In this document: one piece after another, positions 10,989 to 23,400 of the stretch
Numbering within the stretch: position 1 is the stretch's first letter
How the letters are laid out: every line of letters begins with the position of its first letter
Source of the DNA: Membranipora membranacea
Taxonomy: Eukaryota > Bryozoa > Gymnolaemata > Cheilostomatida > Membraniporidae
Assembly: GCA_914767715.1 (NCBI GenBank)
Contig: OU612071.1
Coordinates: 5,020,001-5,084,000, forward strand
Length of the DNA stretch: 64,000 bases
Direction: 5' to 3'
The notes under the pieces: model-generated
Seen by the model: only the letters and a program-made list of their open reading frames with translations
The model's database searches: none
Told to the model about the DNA's origin: nothing
Translations under genes and position numbers: made by a program

Positions 10989-11440
10989 TGCCCCTTGTGT
11001 GTAATTTTCAATAGGATCGGATGAGATGTAATTTTGCTGCCGGAAAATCATAATATAACAGTATCCCGGCAGCAGGTAAGAAAAATGAAATTTGGAGTTT
11101 AGATTCTTTTTATGCACGTCCAGTTGACCCTGGTGTGCAATTTTCGATAGGATCGATGATATTTAATTTTGCTGCCGGAAGATAATTATATAACAGTATC
11201 CCGGCAGCAGGTAAGAAAAATCAAATTTGGAGTCCAGATTCTTATTTTGCATGCCCAGTCGACCCTGGTGTGCTATTTTTGACAAGATCGGAGATGATTT
11301 TTTTTATGCTGCCAAAAATGATTACATCACGTTAGGTCGGCAGCGAGCCATGAAAAATATTTTTTGACTTCATAATCTTGTTGAACAGGCTTTTTTGACC
11401 CAGGGGTGTGAATTTCGAAAGGATCGGGGGAACTTTATTT
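10989..11440 (+). repeat. 136-bp tandem repeat, about 3.3 copies
   Basis: Units begin near 10989, 11125, 11261 and 11397, each with a form of GACCCTGGTGTGCAATTTTC followed by AGGATCGG. Within units 1-3 lies a hairpin whose arms are TGCTGCCGG and CCGGCAGCA about 20 bases apart (for example 11035-11074). The third unit and the partial fourth are more diverged. Confidence 0.85.
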
Positions 11441-11591
11441 TCCAAACATTTTTCTCTAGAGTGTACCACTTTTGAGAATATGACCCAGTTATAAGGTTGA
11501 GTAACTCATAGATAGTCATACTTGTGGGAAAAGGTGGAGCTGTTTCTCCTGTGAGTACTTTTACTCATCAAAGAATAACCAAACAACCTCC

Positions 11592-11844
11592 ACACCTCTG
11601 TGCTGTAGCAGGGCCGTAGTTCTAGTTGAGGCAGGGAGGCACTGCTTCCCCTATAATGCTAAATACAGCGGTCTACAAGCACTGTAATTGAAGAATCCAT
11701 AACAAAATCAGCTCCTCTGGGATTTCCATTTGCTTATTTTATGGCTTAAATTGCTCGGGGAGGAGGTTATTGGTGGTACTTTGGAATCGCCCCGGACTTC
11801 TGCCTCCCCTAGCATTTTTTCTAAACTACACCTCTGTGCTGTAG
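11592..11844. mobile_element. Short retroposon-like insertion with 17-bp target duplication
   Basis: A perfect 17-bp direct repeat, ACACCTCTGTGCTGTAG, stands at 11592-11608 and again at 11828-11844. It flanks a 219-bp insert that begins CAGGGCCGTAGTTCTAGTTG and ends ATTTTTTCTAAACT. Long target duplications of variable length are typical of LINE-mediated retroposition. The insert has no poly-A tail, no inverted termini and no clear pol III boxes, so it may be a SINE-like element or the 3' end of a LINE. Confidence 0.6.
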
Positions 11845-12799
11845 TGATGTTGATTACCTGCTACGCTCTGTAATCTAGTGGTGTGGAATCTCACCACCAC
11901 ATGGAGTTTACTTTGTGGTGCACTGTTGTGAGTTATTACTTCTGTTTGACAATGTTCAATTTCTTCTCTTTTCGACTACCCTATTTCCGTGCCAGTAAAA
12001 GCATGATATGACATGACATCTCTTCACAAGATGTAGTATGAACTTATATTTTTAGGTTCACTCTTCACTTATCCCGGCGTTTACTTTGAGATTTTGATTT
12101 TGAGGACTTGTATCAATCCACAGTTGTAGGGAAGGCAGAAAACTCCAAATTATTTTCACTACAAAAATATTCAAAGAACCAAATCAATCCTAAGCTTCTA
12201 TGTAGCCACTATCAGCTTGCGCTACACTTCCTCCTCTTAGTCTGATGATAAACCATTTGGGCTGGATGTTGGTGTTGAATCATACAAAGTTCCCTGCCTT
12301 AAACCACATAACAACTTTCCTCAACATATACCTTCATCAAAAACCAAACGTACATTTAAACTGGCATTGTGAAACAAATTTTGCCTTCAGTGGATTGAGT
12401 TAATATTGTTAATCCCTTGATTTTTATTTTCAGTCCATTTTCTTTTTTTGCACATCAGGAAGAACATTTTGGGAAGGTGGTGAATGCAACTTGAAATTTG
12501 AATAAATAACATCCTTTGACATAATGTCATATCTTTGCGCCGTTCAGGTGACACAGGTATAAATAAGCTGTAATAATATAGTACAAGCTGTTAATAAAAA
12601 CCGACACAATCTGTTGGATTACTCGTGAGCTAAGAAGAAGCTAAGGCCCATTCTGTCATATGCAAGATCTGTCACATTAGGAGGAACTAATTTCTTTGTT
12701 GGATTGAAGAGGGAAATTGACAAAGATAGATCAAATCTAAATTTAATTATCCGTTGGATGATTTCACTGTTATCACAAATTTTTCACAATGTATTCATA
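11845..12799. other. No recognisable feature
   Basis: AT-rich sequence. No coding region, repeat boundary or RNA structure could be supported. Confidence 0.5.
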
Positions 12800-13180
12800 C
12801 CACTATGATGCAGTGGTTAGCGTGTCTGCCACATGACCAGCCGGTTGTGGGTTCGAACCCCGTCCGGGACCGAAAGTCGTTTCGACTTTGTCTGATCAGA
12901 CAGTCCTTTCGGATCAGGACTATAGATAATGGAGGTCTTTTGTATGTACAACACCATCGTGCATGCAGATTAAAGAACCGTTCTTTATGGTATAGTTCTA
13001 TACAGGAGGATGCTGTCATCAACCACTGCAGCTCTGGCCTTGTAGCGCTATGCTTCACTCTGGGTTAAAGCTGTCAGTGGTTGAAAAGTTGTCACTATAA
13101 ACCTCTTCCAATGCCGCACCTCGGTGCAGTCATCGTCCACCTGGACCAGACAGCAACATTATACATTATTATATATTATG
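12800..13180 (+). repeat. tRNA-derived SINE
   Basis: The A box lies in GCAGTGGTTAGCGTGTCTGC (about 12810-12829) and a perfect B box GGTTCGAACCC at 12850-12860, with near-normal tRNA spacing. About 300 bases of non-tRNA body follow, including a segment like TGCAGATTAAAGAACC that I associate with invertebrate tRNA SINEs, and an A/T-rich tail near 13160-13180. Two opposed open frames over it (12754-13068 and 12795-13058) are coincidental. Exact ends and a target duplication were not resolved. Confidence 0.7.
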
Positions 13181-14454
13181 ACTCGGCTCTACTGTTGTTA
13201 ACTGCCGCATATTTCCTGTTAGAGATACTAATCTAGAACAACAACACATTGCACCATTCAGTTTAAATCGCTATATCAGATATTTAGGTCAGAGGTGAAT
13301 GAAGAAATATTATAGAAGAAAGCAAAAACCTTTCACTGCTTAGATTGGCTGGAAAACCAGTTTATTAAGCTTCAAAATACACGAACAAAATCATCAGAAG
13401 AGTAATATAACCAAAACACATCAAACTATTAGCAGAAACCATAGCACCATTCATGAATGTTTAGATCAGCTTTCCCAGGAGCTTTGGGCAAAGAGAGTTT
13501 TTTACGCCACCTTGTACATACTTTGAAAGATATTTTGTTTTAACCAATCCTACAGAGCTTTTTTTCCATATTTGCTCACGTCTTCTTTCAAGGCCAGTAT
13601 TTACACCGAATTTCGCAACATGTAATATTGTCTGTGATATGTTATACTTCAATCAATCAAGTAAAGCCGATAAATCAGGATCACACATTACCAGCAAAGC
13701 CTGAAAGAGAAGAAATCAGGGAAGATTATTAAGAAATGTTAAACAGGAAAATACAATAAGTAATACGAAAAACAAATCGAGGGGGAAAGATCTAGGGAGC
13801 AGATGTTTTGAGAAATACTGTAGGTTGGTAGAAGCACTTAATATCAATGGGAGCAACAATCGACTATTAAATGAGATCATGAGCCTATTTCCACAGATGT
13901 TTGTTGTCAAATCTATCTGAAGTGTTGAAGGATCATTGTGGCAAACACTTTCCTTGAAATTTAACAAAATGGAATAAAAACAAACAAAAACGTAAAATAA
14001 AGTCATGTTCAACTAAGAATGTACCAATTACGAAGTTTTCAAGTTGGCAAACAATAAATGGAATTAAATCTTTAAAAAAAATTAAATGGCCTTCTTTTCC
14101 TCTGATTTCTGTTGACCACGACCACTACAGAAGACAGTAATCTGCCATGAGAAACAATCAATATCAGTTTGTGTCTGGTTTGATGTCTTGGGTGGCTAGA
14201 GTTGTATTTATATCTATCTAACTGGTAACTACCTTGCACACTAAAGTCAGGAGAAATGTATCTCTGCTGTGGGAGCGGTCTAATACACAATGCAGTCGGC
14301 CAACATGATAGGCTCCTCACTAAACAGATAGGTGTAAATATGGAAAATATGTTGTAAGAGCGTGATTTGTAAAAAACGATTTACATAAATTAGTCTTGTC
14401 ATTGTTCATTGTTCATTTGTCATTTGAGATTTGCTATCGACTGGGAAAGAGAGC
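13181..14454. other. Unique flank of the satellite array, no gene recognised
   Basis: Short minus-strand open frames at 13461-13652, 13716-14012 and 14072-14320 have no recognisable motifs. The segment matters as the non-repetitive edge against which the satellite array begins. Confidence 0.45.
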
Positions 14455-17400
14455 CAATGGAAGTTTTTCGGCTCAGATTGAAATTTTTATTTGCTTTTTC
14501 CCACCTCATTTCGCTTTTATCCTACTTCATTCGGATGGGCAACTTGCGCTCTATCATATCTTAATATGGCTTTGATCTGCGACCATTCATTCTCTGTCAG
14601 TTTCACTTTTATGGGGGCACACTCTTGCATCAAAAAATAAAATATCATAAATTCAAAATTTTTTAGATTACTTTCAAACTCAAATCAATTCAAGGCCCAA
14701 TTTACGTCATGCAAATTCCTAAATATGGCCATCCTGCCATTATTTGAAGAGAACTTAAGGCAATTTGAAACTTCAAAATAATTTAACATTGGGCACGTTT
14801 GAATTAATTCGCCTCAGATTAAAGGTTTTATTTGCTTTTGTCCCACCTCATTTCGCCTTTATCCTACTTCATATGGAAGGGCAACTCGCGCTCTATCATA
14901 TCTTAAATTGCCTTTGATCTGCAACTATTCATTACCTGCCAGTCTCACTTTTAAGGAGGCTCACTGTTGCATCAGAAAATAAAATATTGGAATATTCAAA
15001 GTCTGTTAGATTACTTCCAAACTCAATTCATATCAAGGCGCAATTTATGTCGTGCAAACTCCTAAATATGGCCATCCTGCCATTATTTGAAGGGAACTTA
15101 TGGCAATTTGAAATATCAAAGTAATTTAACATTGGGGCACGTTGGGATTTTTAAGGCTCAGATTAAATGTTTTATTTGCTTTTGTCCCGCCTCATTTCGC
15201 TTTTATCCTACTGCATATGGAAGGGCAACTCGCGCTCTATCATATCTTAATATGGCTTTGATCTGCGACGATTCATTATCTGCCAATCTCAGTTGTAAGG
15301 AGGCTCACTCTTGCATCAAAAAATAAAATATTGAAAAATTCAAAGTATGTTAGATTACTTCCAAACTGACATCAATTCAAGGCCCAATTTACGATATGTG
15401 AATTCCTAAATATGGCCATCCTGCCATTATTTGAATGGAACTTGTGGCAATTTGAAATATCAAAGTAATTTAACATGGGGCACGTTGGGATTTTTAAGGC
15501 TCAGATTAAATGGTTTTTTGCTTTTGTCACACCTCATTTCGCTTTTATCCTACTGCATATGGAAGGGCAACTTAAGCTCTTTCATATCTTCACGTTGCTT
15601 CGATCTGCAACTATTCATTTTCTGCCAGTCTCACTTTTAAGGAGGCTCACTGTTGCATCAGAAAATAAAATATTGAAATATTTAAAATCTGTTAGATTAC
15701 TTTCAAACTCAAATCAATTCAAGGCCTAATTTACGTCATGCAAATTCCTAAATATGGCCATCCTGCCATTATTTGAAGGGAACTTATGGCAATTTGAAAT
15801 TTAAAAAATTTAACATGGGGCACGCTGGGATTTTTACGGCTCAGATTAAAGGTTTTATTTGCTTTTGCCCCACCTTATTTTGCTTTATCCTACTGCATAT
15901 GGAAGGGCAACTCGCGCTCTCTTATATCTTGAATTGCCTTTGACCTGCGACTATTCATTACCTGCCAGTCTCAGTTGAAAGGAGGCTCACTGTTGCATCA
16001 GAAAATAAAATATTGAAATATTCAAAGTCTGTTAGATTACTTCCAAACTCATTTCATATCAAGGCGCAATTTACGTCGTGCAAACTCCTAGATATGGGCA
16101 TCCTGCCATTATTTGAACGGAACTTAAGGCAATTTAAAACTTCAAAATCATTTAACATTCGGGACGTTTAAATTTTTTTGGCCCAGATCAAATGTTTTAT
16201 TTGCTTTTGTCCCACCTCATTTCGCCTTTATCCTACTTCATATGGCAGGGTAACTCGCGCTTTATCATATCTTAAAATTGCTTTGATCAGCGACTTTTCA
16301 TTCTCTGTAAGTCTTAGTTTTCAGGAAGCTCACTCTTGCATCAAAAAATAAAATATTGAAAAATTCAAAGTCTGTTAGATAACTTCGAAACTCGAATCAA
16401 TTCAAGGCCAAATTTACGTCGTGCAAATTCCTAAACATGGGCACGTTGGAATTTAGTCGGCACAGACTAATTGTTTTAGTTGGTTTTGTCCCACCTCATT
16501 TCGCTTTTATCCTACTTCAAATGGAAGGGCAACTCATGCTTTGTCATATCTTAAAATGGCTTTGATCTGCGACTTTTCATTCTCTGTCAATCTTAGTTTT
16601 CAGGAAGCTAACTCTTGCATCAGAAAATAAAATATTGAAAATTTCAAAGTCTGACAGATTACTTCCAAACTCAAATAATTTCAAGGTCCAATTTACATCA
16701 TGCAAAATCCTAAATATTGGCATCCTGCCATTATTTGAAGGGAACCTATGGCAATTTGAAAATTCAAAATAATTTAACATGGGTGACGTTGGAATTTTTT
16801 CGGCACAGACTAAATGTTTTAATTGGTTTTGTCCCACCTCATTTCGCTTTTATCCTACTTCAAATGGAAGGGTAACTCGCGCTTTATCATATCTTAAAAT
16901 GGCTTTGATCTGCGACTTTTCATTCTCTCTCAGTTTTAGTTTTCAGGAAGCTCACTCTTGTATCAAAAAATAAAATATAGAAAAATTCAAAGTCTAGTTA
17001 GATAACTACCAAACTCAAATCAATTCAAGGCCAAATTTACGTCGTGCAAATTCCTTAACATGGGCATCTTGCCATTATTTGAAGGGAACTTATGGCAATT
17101 TGAAAATTCAAAATAATTTAACATGGGGCACGTTGGAATTTTTTCGGCATAGACTAAATGTTTTAGCTGGTTTTGTCCCACCTCATATCGCTTTTATCCT
17201 ACTTCAAATGGGAGGGTAACTCGCGCTTTATCATATCTTGAAATTGCTTTGATCTGCGACTTTTCATTCTCTCTCAGTCTTAGTTTTAAGGAAGCTCACT
17301 CTTGCATCAAAAAATAAAATATTGAAAAATTCAAAGTCTGACAGATTACTTCCAAACTCAAATAATTTCAAGGTCCAATTTACATCGTGCAAAGTCCTAA

Positions 17401-20400
17401 ATATCGGCATCCTGCCATTATTTGAATGGAACTTATGGCAATTTGAAAATTCAAAATAATTTAACATGGGGCACGTTGGAATTTTTTTGACTCAGACTAA
17501 ATGTTTTAGTTGCTTTTGACCCACCTCATTTCGCTTTTATCCTACCTAATATGGAAGGGTAACTCGCGCTTTATGATATCTTAAAATGGCTTTGAAATGC
17601 GACTTTTCATTCTCTGTCAGTCTTAGTTTTCAGGAAGCTCACTCTTGCATCAAAAAATAAAACATTGAAAAATTAGAAGTCTGACAAATTACTTCCAAAC
17701 TCAAATATATTCAAGGTCCAATTCACATCGTGCAAAGTCCTAAATATTGGCATCCTGCCATTATTTGAAGGGAACCTATGGCAATTTGAAAATTCAAAAT
17801 AATTTAACATGGGGCACGTTGGAATTTTTTCGGCACAGACTAAATGTCTTAGTTGGTTTTGTCCCACCTCATTTCGCTTTTATCCTACTTCAAATGGAAG
17901 GGCAACTCGCGCTTTATCAAATCTTAAAATGTCTTTGATCTGCGGCTTTTCATTCTCTGTCAGTCTTAGTTTTCAGGAAGCTCACTCTTGTATCAAAAAA
18001 TAAAATATTGAAAAATTCAAAGTCTAGTTAGATAACTACCAAACTCAAATAAATTCAAGGCCAAATTTAGGTCGTGCAAATTCCTTAACATGGGCATCTT
18101 GCCATTATTTGAAGGGAACTTATGGCATTTTGAAAATTCAAAATAATTTAACATGACGCACGTTGGAATTTTTTCGGCACAGACTAAATGTTTTAGCTGG
18201 TTTTGTCCCACCTCATATCGCTTTTATCCTACTTCAAATGGGAGGGTAACTCGCGCTTTATCATATCTTAAAATGGCTTTGATCTGCGAATTTCAATTCT
18301 CTGTCAGTCTTAGTTTTCAGGAAGCTCACTCTTGCATCAAAAAATAAAATATCGAAAAATTCAAAGTCTGTTAGATAACTTCCAAACTCAAATAAATTCA
18401 AGGCCAAATTTACGTCGTGCAAATTCCTTAACATGGGCATCTTGCCAATATTTGAAGGGAACTTATGGCAATTTGAAATTTCAAAATATTTATACATGGG
18501 GCACGTTGGAATTTTTTCGGCACAGACTAAGTGTTTTAGTTGGTTTTGTCCCACCTCATTTCGCTTTTATCCTACTTCAAATGGAAGGGCAACTCGCGCT
18601 TTATCAAATCTTAAAATGGCTTTGATCTGCGGCTTTTCATTCTCTGTCAGTCTTAGTTTTCAGGAAGCTCACTCTTGTATCAAAAAATAAAATATTGAAA
18701 AATTCAAAGTCTAGTTAGATAACTACCAAACTCAAATAAATTCAAGGCCAAATTTAGGTCGTGCAAATTCCTTAACATGGGCATCTTGCCATTATTTGAA
18801 GGGAACTTATGGCAATTTGAAAATTCAAAATAATTTAACATGGGGCACGTTGGAATTTTTTCGGCATAGACTAAATGTTTTAGCTGGTTTTGTCCCACCT
18901 CATATCGCTTTTATCCTACTTCAAATGGGAGGGTAACTCGCGCTTTATCATATCTTGAAATGGCTTTGATCTGCGACTTTTCATTCTCTCTCAGTCTTAG
19001 TTTTCAGGAAGCTCACTCTTGCATCAAAAAATCAAATATTGAAAAATTCAAAGTCTGACAGATTACTTCCAAACTCAAATAATTTCAAGGTCCAATTTAC
19101 ATCGTGCAAAGTCCTAAATATCGGCATCCTGCCATTATTTGAATGGAACTTATGGCAATTTGAAAATTCAAAATAATTTAACATGGGGCACGTTGGAATT
19201 TTTTTGACTCAGACTAAATGTTTTAGTTGCTTTTGACCCACCTCATTTCGCTTTTATCCTACCTAATATGGAAGGGTAACTCGGGCTTTATGATATCTTA
19301 AAATGGCTTTGAAATGCGACTTTTCATTCTCTGTCAGTCTTAGTTTTCAGGAAGCTCACTCTTGCATCAAAAATTAAAATATTGAAAAATTAGAAGTCTG
19401 ACAAATTACTTCCAAACTCAAATATATTCAAGGTCCAATTCACATCGTGCAAAGTCCTAAATATTGGCATCCTGCCATTATTTGAAGGGAACCTATGGCA
19501 ATTTGAAAATTCAAAATAATTTAACATGGGGCACGTTGGAATTTTTTCGGCACAGACTAAATGTTTTAGTTGGTTTTGTCCCACCTCATTTCGCTTTTAT
19601 CCTACTTCAAATGGAAGGGCAACTCGCGCTTTATCAAATCTTAAAATGGCTTTGATCTGCGGCTTTTCATTCTCTGTCAGTCTTAGTTTTCAGGAAGCTC
19701 ACTCTTGTATCATAAAATAAAATATTGAAAAATTCAAAGTCTAGTTAGATAACTACCAATTTCAAATAAATTCAAGGCCAAATTTAGGTTGTGCAAATTC
19801 CTTAACATGGGCATCTTGCCATTATTTGAAGGGAACTTATGGTAATTTGAAAATTCAAAATAATTTAACATGAGGCACGTTGGAATTTTTTCGGCACAGA
19901 CTAAATGTTTTAGCTGGTTTTGTCCGACCTCATATCGCTTTTATCCTACTTCAAATGGGAGGGTAACTCGCGCTTTATCATATCTTAAAATGGCTTTGAT
20001 CTGCGACTTTCAATTCTCTGTCAGTCTTAGTTTTCAGGAAGCTCACTCTTGCATCAAAAAATAAAATATCGAAAAATTCAAAGTCTGTTAGATAACTTCC
20101 AAACTCAAATCAATTCAAGGCCAAATTTACGTCGTGCAAATTCCTTAACATGGGCATCTTGCCAATATTTGAAGGGAACTTATGGCAATTTGAAAATTTA
20201 AAATAATTTAACATGGGGCACGTTGGAATTTTTTCAACTCAGACTAAATGTTTTAGTTGCTTTTGACCCACCTCATTTCGCTTTTATCCTACCTAATATG
20301 GAAGGGTAACTCGCGCTTTATCAAATCTTAAAATGGCTTTGATCTGCGACTTTTCATTCTCTGTCAGTCTTAGTTTTCAGGAAGCTCACTCTTGCATCAA

Positions 20401-23400
20401 AAAATAAAATATTGAAAAATTCAAAGTCTGACAGATTACTTCCAAACTCAAATATATTCAAGGTCCAATTCACATCGTGCAAAGTCCTAAATATTGGCAT
20501 CCTGCCATTATTTGAAGGGAACCTATGGCAATTTGAAAATTCAAAATAATTTAACATGGGGCACGTTGGAATTTTTTCGGCACAGACTAAATGTTTTAGT
20601 TGCTTTTGACCCACCTCATTTCGCTTTTATCCTACCTAATATGGAAGGGTAACTCGCGCTTTATCAAATCTTAAAATGGCTTTGATCTGCGACTTTTCAT
20701 TCTCTGTCAGTCTTAGTTTTCAGGAAGCTCACTCTTGCATCAAAAAATAAAATATTGAAAAATTCAAAGTCTGACAGATTACTTCCAAACTCAAATATAT
20801 TCAAGGTCCAATTCACATCGTGCAAAGTCCTAAATATTGGCATCCTGCCATTATTTGAAGGGAACCTATGGCAATTTGAAAATTCAAAATAATTTAACAT
20901 GGGGCACGTTGGAATTTTTTCGGCACAGACTAAATGTTTTAGTTGCTTTTGACCCACCTCATTTCGCTTTTATCCTACCTAATATGGAAGGGTAACTCGC
21001 GCTTTATCAAATCTTAAAATGGCTTTGATCTGCGACTTTTCATTCTCTGTCAGTCTTAGTATTCAGGAAGCTCACTCTTGCATCAAAAAATAAAATATTG
21101 AAAAATTAGAAGTCTGACAAATTACTTCCAAACTCAAATATATTCAAGGTCCAATTCACATCGTGCAAAGTCCTAAATATTGGCATCCTGCCATTATTTG
21201 AAGGGAACCTATGGCAATTTGAAAATTCAAAATAATTTAACATGGGGCACGTTGGAATTTTTTCGGCACAGACTAAATGTCTTAGTTGGTTTTGTCCCAC
21301 CTCATTTCGCTTTTATCCTACTTCAAATGGAAGGGCAACTCGCGCTTTATCAAATCTTAAAATGTCTTTGATCTGCGGCTTTTCATTCTCTGTCAGTCTT
21401 AGTTTTCAGGAAGCTCACTCTTGTATCAAAAAATAAAATATTGAAAAATTCAAAGTCTAGTTAGATAACTACCAAACTCAAATAAATTCAAGGCCAAATT
21501 TAGGTCGTGCAAATTCCTTAACATGGGCATCTTGCCATTATTTGAAGGGAACTTATGGCATTTTGAAAATTCAAAATAATTTAACATGACGCACGTTGGA
21601 ATTTTTTCGGCACAGACTAAATGTTTTAGCTGGTTTTGTCCCACCTCATATCGCTTTTATCCTACTTCAAATGGGAGGGTAACTCGCGCTTTATCATATC
21701 TTAAAATGGCTTTGATCTGCGAATTTCAATTCTCTGTCAGTCTTAGTTTTCAGGAAGCTCACTCTTGCATCAAAAAATAAAATATCGAAAAATTCAAAGT
21801 CTGTTAGATAACTTCCAAACTCAAATAAATTCAAGGCCAAATTTACGTCGTGCAAATTCCTTAACATGGGCATCTTGCCAATATTTGAAGGGAACTTATG
21901 GCAATTTGAAATTTCAAAATATTTATACATGGGGCACGTTGGAATTTTTTCGGCACAGACTAAGTGTTTTAGTTGGTTTTGTCCCACCTCATTTCGCTTT
22001 TATCCTACTTCAAATGGAAGGGCAACTCGCGCTTTATCAAATCTTAAAATGGCTTTGATCTGCGGCTTTTCATTCTCTGTCAGTCTTAGTTTTCAGGAAG
22101 CTCACTCTTGTATCAAAAAATAAAATATTGAAAAATTCAAAGTCTAGTTAGATAACTACCAAACTCAAATAAATTCAAGGCCAAATTTAGGTCGTGCAAA
22201 TTCCTTAACATGGGCATCTTGCCATTATTTGAAGGGAACTTATGGCAATTTGAAAATTCAAAATAATTTAACATGGGGCACGTTGGAATTTTTTCGGCAT
22301 AGACTAAATGTTTTAGCTGGTTTTGTCCCACCTCATATCGCTTTTATCCTACTTCAAATGGGAGGGTAACTCGCGCTTTATCATATCTTGAAATGGCTTT
22401 GATCTGCGACTTTTCATTCTCTCTCAGTCTTAGTTTTCAGGAAGCTCACTCTTGCATCAAAAAATCAAATATTGAAAAATTCAAAGTCTGACAGATTACT
22501 TCCAAACTCAAATATATTCAAGGTCCAATTCACATCGTGCAAAGTCCTAAATATTGGCATCCTGCCATTATTTGAAGGGAACCTATGGCAATTTGAAAAT
22601 TCAAAATAATTTAACATGGGGCACGTTGGAATTTTTTCGGCACAGACTAAATGTTTTAGTTGCTTTTGACCCACCTCATTTCGCTTTTATCCTACCTAAT
22701 ATGGAAGGGTAACTCGCGCTTTATCAAATCTTAAAATGGCTTTGATCTGCGACTTTTCATTCTCTGTCAGTCTTAGTATTCAGGAAGCTCACTCTTGCAT
22801 CAAAAAATAAAATATTGAAAAATTCAAAGTCTGACAGATTACTTCCAAACTCAAATAATTTCAAGGTCCAATTTACATCATGCAAAATCCTAAATATTGG
22901 GATCCTGCCATTATTTGAAGGGAAATTATGGCAATTTGAAAATTCAAAATAATTTAACATGAGGCACGTTGGAATTTTTTCGGCACAGACTAAATGTTTT
23001 AGCTGGTTTTGTCCCACCTCATATCGCTTTTATCCTACTTCAAATGGGAGGGTAACTCGCGCTTTATCATATCTTAAAATGGCTTTGATCTGCGACTTTC
23101 AATTCTCTGTCAGTCTTAGTTTTCAGGAAGCTCACTCTTGCATCAAAAAATAAAATATCGAAAAATTCAAAGTCTGTTAGATAACTTCCAAACTCAAATC
23201 AATTCAAGGCCAAATTTACGTCGTGCAAATTCCTTAACATGGGCATCTTGCCAATATTTGAAGGGAACTTATGGCAATTTGAAATTTCAAAATATTTATA
23301 CATGGGGCACGTTGGAATTTTTTCGGCACAGACTAAGTGTTTTAGTTGGTTTTGTCCCACCTCATTTCGCTTTTATCCTACTTCAAATGGAAGGGCAACT

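Noticed and set aside
12754-13068. Protein-coding gene at 12.75-13.07 kb
   Set aside because: Both strands are open across a tRNA-derived SINE; the frames follow the repeat, not a gene.
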